Assembly: GCA_017557475.1 (NCBI GenBank)
Contig: JAFYYO010000270.1
Span: 1-6,499, forward strand
From: Bacteroidaceae bacterium
GTDB taxonomy: Bacteria; Bacteroidota; Bacteroidia; Bacteroidales; Bacteroidaceae
Reading direction: 5' to 3'
Length of the DNA: 6,499 nt
The notes under the pieces were generated by a model. It saw only the letters and a program-made list of their open reading frames with translations, did not search any database and had not been told where the DNA came from. Each line of letters begins with the position of its first letter. The stretch's first letter is position 1. A program made the position numbers and the translations under genes. Shown piece after piece: positions 1 through 6,474 of the stretch.

Positions 1-1
1 C

Positions 2-967
2 CTCACCATCATGGAGGCTTGCCTGCAGACGGGTTGCAACTATCTCGACACTGCTAACTATGAGCCCAAAGATGAAGCGCATTTCGAGTATTCTTGGCAA
101 TGGGCGTATCGTGAAAGATTTGAGAAAGCCGGGCTCTGTGCCATTCTTGGTTGCGGCTTCGACCCAGGTGTGACAAGCATCTTCACAGCCTATGCCGCCA
201 AGCATCACTTCGATGAGATACAGTATCTCGACATCGTGGATTGCAACGCAGGCAACCATCACAAGGCTTTCGCCACGAACTTCAACCCCGAAATCAACAT
301 CAGGGAGATTACCCAAAAAGGTCTCTACTGGGAGAACGGCAAGTATATCGAGACAGAGCCGATGGAGATACACAAGCCTTTGACCTATCCCGGCATCGGA
401 CCCAAAGAGAGTTATCTGCTCCATCACGAAGAGATAGAATCGCTCGTCATCAATTATCCGACCATCAAGAGGGCGCGTTTCTGGATGACGTTCGGTCAGC
501 AGTACCTCACTTACCTTGATGTCATTCAGAACATCGGCATGAGTCGTATCGACGAGGTCGAGTACAAAGCACCCAAAGCTGACGGCAGTGGCGAGGCAGT
601 TGTAAAGATTGTTCCCCTGCAGTTCCTCAAGGCTGTGCTTCCCAATCCACAGGATCTTGGCGAGAACTACGATGGTGAGACGAGCATAGGCTGTCGCATC
701 CGCGGTCTCAGAGGTGGTCAAGAGCACACATATTATATATATAATAACTGCTCGCATCAGGCTGCATACGAGGAGACGGGCATGCAAGGCGTCAGCTACA
801 CCACAGGTGTGCCGGCCATGATAGGTGCAATGATGTTCCTCAAGGGACTTTGGAGCAAGCCAGGCGTCCATAATGTCGAGGAGTTTGACCCAGATCCTTT
901 CATGGAGAAGCTCAATACTCAGGGCCTTCCTTGGCACGAGATTCACGACGGAGACCTGGAATTGTAG
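2..967 (+). CDS. Carboxynorspermidine/saccharopine dehydrogenase family protein, 5'-truncated by the window edge
   Basis: The reading frame is open from base 2 (codons for LTI precede the first ATG at 11) to the TAG at 965-967, so 321 C-terminal residues are present. I estimate that about 75-80 residues, including the N-terminal Rossmann nucleotide-binding loop, lie outside the window, since family members are near 400 residues. Recognisable family stretches are NYLDTANYEP, GCGFDPGVTSIF and the C-terminal SYTTGVPAMIGAMM. The family includes saccharopine dehydrogenases and the carboxynorspermidine/carboxyspermidine dehydrogenases. The latter reduce the Schiff base of aspartate semialdehyde with diaminopropane or putrescine using NADPH, the route to spermidine known in Bacteroides. 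The polyamine assignment is therefore favoured, but it rests on family resemblance, and the cofactor loop cannot be seen. It is a soluble cytoplasmic enzyme. recA follows after 54 bases with no terminator between them, so co-transcription is possible. Confidence 0.85.
   Translation, partial: LTIMEACLQTGCNYLDTANYEPKDEAHFEYSWQWAYRERFEKAGLCAILGCGFDPGVTSIFTAYAAKHHFDEIQYLDIVDCNAGNHHKAFATNFNPEINIREITQKGLYWENGKYIETEPMEIHKPLTYPGIGPKESYLLHHEEIESLVINYPTIKRARFWMTFGQQYLTYLDVIQNIGMSRIDEVEYKAPKADGSGEAVVKIVPLQFLKAVLPNPQDLGENYDGETSIGCRIRGLRGGQEHTYYIYNNCSHQAAYEETGMQGVSYTTGVPAMIGAMMFLKGLWSKPGVHNVEEFDPDPFMEKLNTQGLPWHEIHDGDLEL
731..746. repeat. Perfect 16-bp A/T palindrome inside a coding region
   Basis: TATTATATATATAATA is its own reverse complement. 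It lies in the dehydrogenase gene, where it encodes part of TYYIYNN. The run uses the ATA isoleucine codon and stands out from the mixed-composition coding sequence on both sides. A 12-base part of it, ATTATATATATA (732-743), recurs at 3283-3294 in the signal-peptide codons of the outer-membrane gene. It may be no more than a chance run of Tyr/Ile/Asn codons. Confidence 0.5.
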
Positions 968-1021
968 GGACTCGTAATAAAGATATAACGTAATAACGAC
1001 ATAACAAAAAAAGGAAAGATT

Positions 1022-2050
1022 ATGGCAAAGAAAGAGAATGAAGGCGGTACTCTTGTGATGAGTGAGAAGCTAAAAGCCCTGAGGGCTGCTATGGAGAAGA
1101 TAGAGAAGGACTTCGGCAAGGGTTCTATCATGAAGCTTGGCGAAGAGAGAATAGATAACATAGAAGTCATACCGTCGGGCTCCATCGCCCTGGACTACGC
1201 ACTTGGTGTGGGCGGTTACCCAAGAGGAAGAATCGTAGAGATATATGGTCCTGAGTCTTCAGGCAAGACAACTTTGGCCATCCATGCTATTGCTGAGGCT
1301 CAGAAGCAAGGCGGCATCGCTGCTTTCATTGATGCGGAGCATGCCTTCGACCGCTTCTATGCTGCCAATCTCGGCGTGAATGTCGATGAACTTCTCATCT
1401 CCCAACCCGACAACGGAGAACAGGCTTTGGACATTGCCGACCAGTTGATTCGTAGTGCGGCAGTGGATATCATCGTCATCGACTCTGTGGCTGCTTTGAC
1501 TCCAAAGGCAGAGATTGAGGGTGATATGGGCGATAACAAGGTCGGCTTGCAGGCTCGTCTGATGAGTCAGGCTTTGCGTAAACTTACTGCTACCATCAAC
1601 AAGACGAATACCACATGCATCTTCATTAATCAATTGCGCGAGAAGATAGGTGTCATGTTCGGCAATCCTGAAACAACCACAGGCGGTAATGCCCTGAAGT
1701 TCTACGCTTCTGTTCGTCTCGATATCCGCAAGTCTCAAAGCATCAAGGACGGAGACACCGTCATCGGCAACGAGGTGAAAGTCAAGGTGGTGAAGAACAA
1801 GGTGGCTCCTCCTTTCCGTCGTGCCGAGTTCGAAATCATGTATGGCGAGGGCATTTGCCGTGTTGGAGAGGTTGTTGACCTTGGCGTCGATTTCAAAATC
1901 CTCGAGAAGAGTGGCTCCTGGTACAGCTATAATGGCTCTAAGCTCGGGCAAGGCAAGGAGGCAACGAAGGCAGTCCTGCGCGACAACCCAGAACTCTGCG
2001 ACGAGATTACCGGCAAGATTTACGAAGCGATGAATGCTAAGAAAGCATAG
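1022..2050 (+). CDS. recA: RecA recombinase (DNA strand-exchange ATPase)
   Basis: This complete 342-residue RecA forms ATP-dependent filaments on single-stranded DNA, drives homologous pairing in recombinational repair, and in many bacteria acts as co-protease for LexA-type repressors. Visible motifs are Walker [10 protein letters not shown] at 76-84 (Lys82), catalytic Glu106 in FIDAEHAFD, Walker B IVIDS with Asp154, switch Gln204 in INQLR, and loop L2 [14 protein letters not shown] with Phe227. All sit at a constant +10 offset from E. coli RecA. The protein ends at MNAKKA, so it lacks most of the acidic C-terminal tail that moderates the E. coli enzyme. The ATG at 1022 is preferred over the in-frame ATG at 1058 because it follows an A-rich leader (AAAAAAAGGAAAG), as usual in Bacteroidales, and gives a normal N-terminal length. 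No SOS-type operator is evident in the 54 bases upstream. A hairpin terminator lies 47 bases after the stop codon. Confidence 0.98.
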   Translation: MAKKENEGGTLVMSEKLKALRAAMEKIEKDFGKGSIMKLGEERIDNIEVIPSGSIALDYALGVGGYPRGRIVEIYGPESSGKTTLAIHAIAEAQKQGGIAAFIDAEHAFDRFYAANLGVNVDELLISQPDNGEQALDIADQLIRSAAVDIIVIDSVAALTPKAEIEGDMGDNKVGLQARLMSQALRKLTATINKTNTTCIFINQLREKIGVMFGNPETTTGGNALKFYASVRLDIRKSQSIKDGDTVIGNEVKVKVVKNKVAPPFRRAEFEIMYGEGICRVGEVVDLGVDFKILEKSGSWYSYNGSKLGQGKEATKAVLRDNPELCDEITGKIYEAMNAKKA

Positions 2051-2055
2051 TGCCC
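2029..2055 (+). repeat. recA 3'-end copy of a short direct repeat (partner at 6475-6499)
   Basis: GATGA-a-TGCTAAGAAAGCAT-ag-TGCCC here matches GATGA-g-TGCTAAGAAAGCAT-TGCCC at the very end of the window: 24 of 27 aligned columns, with a 14-base identical core. This copy spans the last codons of recA (MNAKKA), the stop codon and five bases beyond. The match may run past the window edge. Whether it is a chance match or a genuine repeat cannot be decided from one window. Confidence 0.4.
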
Positions 2056-2097
2056 TCCCCTATAATCCCTTTTCCCTCAAAAAGAGGAATAATAACC

Positions 2098-2138
2098 GAG
2101 GCGTACTTCTAAAGATGAAGTGCGCCTCTATATTTATT
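2098..2138 (+). terminator. Likely intrinsic terminator of recA
   Basis: GAGGCGTACTTC (2098-2109) pairs with GAAGTGCGCCTC (2117-2128) as a 12-bp stem with a single G-U wobble and a 7-base loop TAAAGAT. TATATTTATT follows at 2129-2138. Stem length, GC-rich base and the A/T-rich, mostly T tail fit a factor-independent terminator on the plus strand, although the tail is interrupted by A. It separates recA from the signalling operon, implying that the sigma gene has its own promoter. Confidence 0.82.
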
Positions 2139-2219
2139 CAGATTCCATAGAGAAATATATTATTTTATGTAAGGGGTTAGTTTTTTTTCCGTCTGAAGGG
2201 TATTATAAGTAAAGACGTG
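2139..2219 (+). promoter_or_regulatory. Candidate promoter/leader of the sigma operon
   Basis: These bases lie between the recA terminator and the sigma-factor start, so the operon's promoter should be here. They contain an A/T-rich stretch (2150-2168), GGGGTTAG (2173-2180), a run of eight T (2181-2188), CGTCTGA (2190-2196) and TATTATAAG (2201-2209). I find no convincing Bacteroidetes housekeeping promoter (TTTG near -33 with TAnnTTTG near -7). An ECF-type autoregulatory promoter is plausible, because such operons are often self-activated, but I cannot assign -35 and -10 elements with normal spacing. Confidence 0.35.
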
Positions 2220-2696
2220 ATGGAACGAGAGGCTATTAGACAGTTGTTCATGCAGCACTATGCTAAGATGCATAGGGTGGCACGCACCCTGTTGTACGAT
2301 GCGCAAGAGAGCGAGGATGTCTGTAGTGACATTTTCGAAAGCCTGCTTCGTGGCGAGACGACACTCGTGCCGGGGACAGAGGAATGCTATCTGATGACAA
2401 GTGTCCGCAACCGTTGCCTGAAGCGCCTCAGGCATGAGGCTATCGTCAGAGACTATAGACAACAGTCAACTGACAACAGCCAAGAGCCGGAGGACGAGCG
2501 GCTGACAGACATCACGGAGTTCGTGGTAAGCCATCTCTCGGCACAGGAGCAACGCATCTTCCACCTTCGCTTTACCGAAGGGTACAGCTACGAAGACATT
2601 GCCACAGCAGAAGGTATCAGCAAGGTCGCTGTTTGGAAGCATCTCTCACACGTCATCACAGAAATCAAGAAACACTTTAACCCTCAGAAGTCATGA
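2220..2696 (+). CDS. ECF (extracytoplasmic function) RNA polymerase sigma factor, FecI/RpoE-like
   Basis: This 158-residue protein has the two-domain ECF layout. Region 2 covers about residues 1-75, with DAQESEDVCSDIFESL at 27-42 being the helix that binds the core-enzyme clamp and the -10 element. A hydrophilic linker follows (about 78-95). Region 4 covers about 105-152, with the helix-turn-helix YEDIATAEGISKVAVWKHL that reads the -35 element. It directs RNA polymerase to a small regulon, probably including its own operon. An in-frame GTG at 2217 immediately precedes the ATG; I chose the ATG, and the choice changes only one residue. The stop codon overlaps the start of the anti-sigma gene by 4 bases. 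No sensory extension is present, so control should come from the membrane-bound neighbour. The regulon itself cannot be inferred. Confidence 0.93.
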   Translation: MEREAIRQLFMQHYAKMHRVARTLLYDAQESEDVCSDIFESLLRGETTLVPGTEECYLMTSVRNRCLKRLRHEAIVRDYRQQSTDNSQEPEDERLTDITEFVVSHLSAQEQRIFHLRFTEGYSYEDIATAEGISKVAVWKHLSHVITEIKKHFNPQKS

Positions 2697-3262
2697 AGCA
2701 CTTAGACGACAAACTGCTGTTCTTCGACATGCAGGAACACCCAGAAAGATACTCCGACGAGCAGCTCGAGGCAATGATGGAGGAACTTGATAAGGAGTCG
2801 GATGCTGAGAAAGCTTGGCGACGCTTTAAGCCTACCTCGTACTATATGCTTAGGAAGATTGCCGCTGTCTTTCTTGCTGTTGCTTTTTTGGGCGTGCTTT
2901 CCTTCGCGGGTTATCGTGCCCTCTCCGATTGGCACGGAACAGCGAGGAACCATGTCGAGGCAGACACATCGAAGGTCGAGACAGAGCGATTTGTTTACGA
3001 AGTGCATGATGGCGACACGATCTTCCGCTTCGAGAACATCCGCCTCGACAGCATCCTGGCCGTCGTAAGCAGGCACTATGACCGTCAGGTCGTCTTCATT
3101 GACGAAGCCCCAAAGCATCTGCGCCTCTACATCACCTGCCATACCTCGCAGACGCTCAGAGAGTTTGTGGAGACGTTGAACATGTTTGACGGCATCAGCA
3201 TTACGCAGAAATTCTATATGTTGTACGTCGAATCAGACGAAAAGAAGGAGGGCAAGCGATGA
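2693..3262 (+). CDS. Short membrane anti-sigma factor with a periplasmic DUF4974/STN-like domain
   Basis: This 189-residue protein overlaps the sigma gene by 4 bases and the receptor gene by 4. Residues 1-53 are charged and helical (DEQLEAMMEELDKESDAEKA, then WRRF), suited to holding the sigma factor in the cytoplasm. One membrane helix follows at about 56-75, after Arg54-Lys55, giving an N-in, C-out topology. A polar spacer (78-100) leads to a beta-alpha-beta domain at about 104-179 (FRFENIRLDSILAVV, VVFID, TLREFVETL) that resembles the C-terminal domain (DUF4974) of Bacteroidetes FecR proteins. Typical FecR-type anti-sigma factors exceed 300 residues and carry a beta-rich FecR domain between helix and C-terminal domain; there is no room for it here. 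The inferred role is to restrain the upstream sigma factor until the receptor signals. Direct evidence for sigma binding is positional only. Confidence 0.82.
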   Translation: MKHLDDKLLFFDMQEHPERYSDEQLEAMMEELDKESDAEKAWRRFKPTSYYMLRKIAAVFLAVAFLGVLSFAGYRALSDWHGTARNHVEADTSKVETERFVYEVHDGDTIFRFENIRLDSILAVVSRHYDRQVVFIDEAPKHLRLYITCHTSQTLREFVETLNMFDGISITQKFYMLYVESDEKKEGKR

Positions 3263-6200
3263 AACGACTCGTCTTATACATTATTATATATATAGGCGTC
3301 GGCCTCAGCCTCTCGGCACGCGACCTGACTTTCAGAGGCGAGTCTTTGGCAACGGCTCTTGCCACCCTGCGCGACATGCAGACGGAATACACCATTAACT
3401 TCATTGCCAATGACCTCGAGAGCCTTCCCGTCCATGCTAGCCTCAACGGTCTCTCTATGACGGAAGCCGTCAAGCGTCTATGTGCGGGACTTCCCGTCAA
3501 GGCAAAGATAAAGGGCAAGCAGATATTCATCCAGTACGACCGGAGCTATAAGCCACGCACTATCAAGCTCTCCGGCATGGTCTATGACGCCCAGTCGCGC
3601 CAACAACTGATAGACGCGAAAGTGGAATTGCTTGCCGAAGACAGCACGCTCATCGACTCGGTTCGTGCCAGACAATCTGCCTTCTACTACGACGAAAGCG
3701 GCCGAGAAATGGATTACGACATGGCACGCTTCAACATCGAGGTGCCTGCTCTGCCTCGCCACTACATCTTCCGCGTTTCGATGGACGACTATCGGCCTGT
3801 CTGCTATACTTATGTGGTGGACAAAGTCGGCCGGCGTGAAACGTCGCGCTATGTCTCGCCCTTCTATCTACACAAGATTTCAAAGACCCTTCAGGAGGTG
3901 ACCGTCAAGGCATCTCGCGTCCGCTTCTACTTCCGGGGCGACACCGTCGTGTACGATGCTAGTCAGTTCCAACTGGCGGAAGGCTCGATGCTCGATGCCC
4001 TGCTCCGTCAGTTGCCAGGCGTCGAGCTCAAGAGCGACGGGCGAATCTATCACAACGGCAAGTTCGTGGACGACCTCCTGCTCAACGGCAAGGACCTCTT
4101 TCAAGGCAACCGCAAGTTGATGCTCGAGAACCTGCCGGCCTACACGGTGAAGGACGTGGCCGTCTATGACAAGCAGACTGAGGAGAATGAGTGGCTCGGA
4201 CGAACCGACGAGAGCAGCCAGCATCACGTCATCGACGTGCGGCTGAAGCGTGAATACATGGTTGGATGGATAGCAAACATCGAGGCTGGAGCGGGCCTTC
4301 GACAGGACGAGACGCCCTACCTGGCACGCCTCTTCGCCATGCGAAGCGACGAGCGTTCAAACATACGCTTTTATGCCAAAGCCAACAACCTGAACGATGA
4401 GGGCTCGTTCGACTTGGTATGGGGCGACGGATGGGAGCCCGACAGGTCGGGTAAATTGAGCCGCAACGAACTGGCCCGCGTGGATGTCAACCTGACGTCC
4501 GACGATAAGAAGCGGGATTACTTTGTATATGTGGAAGCGCATCACGCGAAGAAATGGCAGGACACGCGCACCACGACGCAGACTTTCCTGCCCGCCGGCG
4601 ACACCTACGACTATGGCTTCAGCCACGCAAAGGACGAGGAATGGGATGTCTCGACGTGGCATCGCCTCATCTATAAAGGTAATCGACTGCGGACGCAGGC
4701 AACGGCAGATGCCAAATACCGCTACTTCCGCAACACTTCCGGCAGTACGTCGGCCCTCTTCTCTGCGCCCGTGGAGGTCAGCCACCAGTTGCTCGACGAC
4801 CTCTTCTCCTCGACATCGCCCCGTCCCAACCTGCGCGATACGCTCATCAACCGCCAGCTACGCGAGAGCAAAGGCACGGGACACGACATCGAGGCAAACG
4901 CCAGCCTGTTCGAGACAAAGAAGATAAAAAGCACGGGCGATTTCCTAAACTTTGGCATCGACGGCAATTACAGGGAAAACGCACAACAACAATTCTCGCG
5001 TCAGGAAATGCGTGCCAAGGGTTCGAGCGAGCCTGTCTTCTTCCGCCATCAGTTCGTTGACAGACCGCCTCGCAGCAAGTTCGAACTTTCACCCTTCGTC
5101 CAATATACATTTATGCTTGGCGAACACTACCGCCAATTGGTGCTGGGCTATCGGTTCAACCACATCAACCAACGCGAGCAGGAGAGCATTTATCGCCTCG
5201 ACCGCTTGGCGAATGCCGACTCAAGCTTCTCTAAACCAATCGACTTGCTGCCCAGCGTGAGCGAATACCAGCAGGTCTTCGACCGCACGAACAGTAGCCT
5301 GAGCCACTACATCGAGAACAGCAACTATGTCTGGGCCGACTTCAAATATGGCTTGGGACAGAAGGAATGGGGACAGTTCTATCTAGATTTCCGCCTTGCT
5401 GGCACACTGGATGCACAACGCAACGACTATGAGCGAGGCATCATCGACACCATTCTCCACCGTTTTACCCCGACGTTCGAATTCAAGACAAAGCCTTGGC
5501 TCAGGACAAAGGACGGGCATCATGCCGGACTTGAAATAAGGATAAGGAACGAAGCGCCCGACCTTCTGAACGAGGTAGCCATCGTTGACGATACCGACCC
5601 CATGAACATCCGCATCGGCAACCCCGACCTTCGCTATGCCATACGCAGCGATGCAACCCTCGATGGCAACCTGTATTCGATGAATAAACGTATGCACAAC
5701 CGCCTCGACCTCAGCTATGGCTTCACGCACAACGCGATAGGCATGGGGCAGACCTATGACCGCGAGACTGGCAAACGCACGTTCCGACCCACGAACGTCA
5801 ACGGTAATTGGGACGCCTCAGCCAAGCACACTATCAATTATAGCTTTGGCGACGGCAAGAAACACAGTGCCAGCATGGTCACACAGTACAGCTACAGGAA
5901 TAGCGTTGACCTGTTAAGTGAGGAGCAAGGGGCAGGGAGCAAGGAGCAAGAGGTTACAAATAATCGTAGTTCTGTCCGCACGGCGACTCTTTCTTTCTCC
6001 CCCAAACTGAGTCTCTCGCTTGGCAAACACACCCTTGGCTTCTCGTCGGATGTTGCATGGAACCGCTACACGAGCGACCGCTCGACGTTCCAAAACATCT
6101 CTGCTTGGCAGTATCGCATTGGAGCAGACGCTATCGTGCATCTTCCTTGGAAGTTCGACCTTACCACTAACCTCACGCTTTATGGTCGCACGGGTTATGC

Positions 6201-6432
6201 CGACGCGAGCCTCAACACCAATGACATCGTCTGGAACGCACGCTTGGCCCGCGCCATATTCAAGGGCAAGTGGGTCGTGATGCTTGACGGCTTCGACATC
6301 CTCGGCCAATTGAGCAACGTCACCCGCACCATCAATGCGCAGGGCCGCACAGAGACTTACACCAACGTCCTGCCACGATACGGTCTCCTGCACGTCATCT
6401 ATAAGTTCCAGAAACAGCCGAGGAAGAAGTGA
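3259..6432 (+). CDS. TonB-receptor-like outer-membrane beta-barrel protein with N-terminal STN signalling domain
   Basis: This 1057-residue protein is exported to the outer membrane. Order of parts: signal peptide 1-20 (cleavage likely after LSLSA); STN domain about 22-93, the module that contacts FecR-type anti-sigma proteins; carboxypeptidase-regulatory-like beta-sandwich about 101-205; plug-like region about 211-330 (LQEVTVKASRVRF, ALLRQLPGVELKSDG, VDDLLLNGKDLF); and a barrel from about 335 to the end, resembling the Bacteroidetes outer membrane beta-barrel family more than SusC. The last strand is YGLLHVIYKF, and a basic tail QKQPRKK follows the terminal aromatic residue. No TonB box is evident, so energy coupling is unproven. 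The start codon lies in an ATGA overlap with the anti-sigma gene. The signal-peptide codons are unusually A/T-rich. A heptamer repeat interrupts the barrel at residues 888-898. No SusD-like partner gene is visible. Ligand is unknown. Confidence 0.88.
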   Translation: MKRLVLYIIIYIGVGLSLSARDLTFRGESLATALATLRDMQTEYTINFIANDLESLPVHASLNGLSMTEAVKRLCAGLPVKAKIKGKQIFIQYDRSYKPRTIKLSGMVYDAQSRQQLIDAKVELLAEDSTLIDSVRARQSAFYYDESGREMDYDMARFNIEVPALPRHYIFRVSMDDYRPVCYTYVVDKVGRRETSRYVSPFYLHKISKTLQEVTVKASRVRFYFRGDTVVYDASQFQLAEGSMLDALLRQLPGVELKSDGRIYHNGKFVDDLLLNGKDLFQGNRKLMLENLPAYTVKDVAVYDKQTEENEWLGRTDESSQHHVIDVRLKREYMVGWIANIEAGAGLRQDETPYLARLFAMRSDERSNIRFYAKANNLNDEGSFDLVWGDGWEPDRSGKLSRNELARVDVNLTSDDKKRDYFVYVEAHHAKKWQDTRTTTQTFLPAGDTYDYGFSHAKDEEWDVSTWHRLIYKGNRLRTQATADAKYRYFRNTSGSTSALFSAPVEVSHQLLDDLFSSTSPRPNLRDTLINRQLRESKGTGHDIEANASLFETKKIKSTGDFLNFGIDGNYRENAQQQFSRQEMRAKGSSEPVFFRHQFVDRPPRSKFELSPFVQYTFMLGEHYRQLVLGYRFNHINQREQESIYRLDRLANADSSFSKPIDLLPSVSEYQQVFDRTNSSLSHYIENSNYVWADFKYGLGQKEWGQFYLDFRLAGTLDAQRNDYERGIIDTILHRFTPTFEFKTKPWLRTKDGHHAGLEIRIRNEAPDLLNEVAIVDDTDPMNIRIGNPDLRYAIRSDATLDGNLYSMNKRMHNRLDLSYGFTHNAIGMGQTYDRETGKRTFRPTNVNGNWDASAKHTINYSFGDGKKHSASMVTQYSYRNSVDLLSEEQGAGSKEQEVTNNRSSVRTATLSFSPKLSLSLGKHTLGFSSDVAWNRYTSDRSTFQNISAWQYRIGADAIVHLPWKFDLTTNLTLYGRTGYADASLNTNDIVWNARLARAIFKGKWVVMLDGFDILGQLSNVTRTINAQGRTETYTNVLPRYGLLHVIYKFQKQPRKK
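5922..5949 (+). repeat. Four tandem heptamers (GGRGCAR) inside the barrel gene
   Basis: Units are GGAGCAA (5922), GGGGCAG (5929), GGAGCAA (5936) and GGAGCAA (5943), 28 bases in all; the heptamers on either side no longer fit. The repeat encodes about residues 889-898 of the barrel protein (EQGAGSKEQE), a polar, low-complexity stretch unlike the beta-strand sequences around it and therefore probably a loop or turn. Because 7 is not a multiple of 3, gain or loss of one unit would shift the frame. Similar purine-rich heptamer arrays are known as dispersed intergenic repeats in other bacteria. Confidence 0.8.
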
Positions 6433-6437
6433 AGTTA

Positions 6438-6472
6438 CTCGTTCTGTCGGATTTGCAATCCGCTTGAACGAG
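6438..6472. repeat. Two-step inverted repeat after the operon, REP-like palindrome
   Basis: CTCGTTC (6438-6444) pairs with GAACGAG (6466-6472), and CGGATT (6448-6453) pairs with AATCCG (6457-6462). The two stems are separated by a symmetric 3x3 internal loop (TGT/CTT) and capped by TGC. That gives 13 perfect pairs within 35 bases, starting five bases after the receptor's stop codon. It could form a strong hairpin in RNA and protect or end the operon transcript. No T-run follows, so it is not a standard intrinsic terminator. The CGGATT-TGC-AATCCG core resembles, from memory, dispersed palindromes common in Bacteroidetes genomes. Confidence 0.7.
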
Positions 6473-6474
6473 AG

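Noticed and set aside
968..1021. Promoter or SOS operator between the dehydrogenase gene and recA
   Set aside because: The 54 bases are A/T-rich with loose ATAAC repeats, but hold no TAnnTTTG, no inverted-repeat operator and no terminator hairpin.
1259..1951. Long open frame (230 codons) antisense to recA
   Set aside because: It lies wholly within recA on the opposite strand, encodes no recognisable domain, and is explained by recA codon composition.
2072..2089. Small hairpin TTCCCTC-AAAAA-GAGGAA after recA
   Set aside because: The stem is short with a bulge, and no T-run follows. The hairpin at 2098-2128 is far stronger and is the better terminator.
2178..2185. TAGTTTTT as a Bacteroidetes -7 element (TAnnTTTG)
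   Set aside because: The final G is missing because it runs into the T8 tract, and no TTTG lies at the expected upstream spacing.
2702..3142. Antisense open frame opposite the anti-sigma gene
   Set aside because: It is a shadow of a gene supported by membrane helix, domain and operon overlaps. The antisense protein has no recognisable features.
5914..6393. Antisense open frame of 159 codons opposite the barrel gene
   Set aside because: The plus-strand protein has clear barrel character through to its terminal strand. The antisense product shows no motif.
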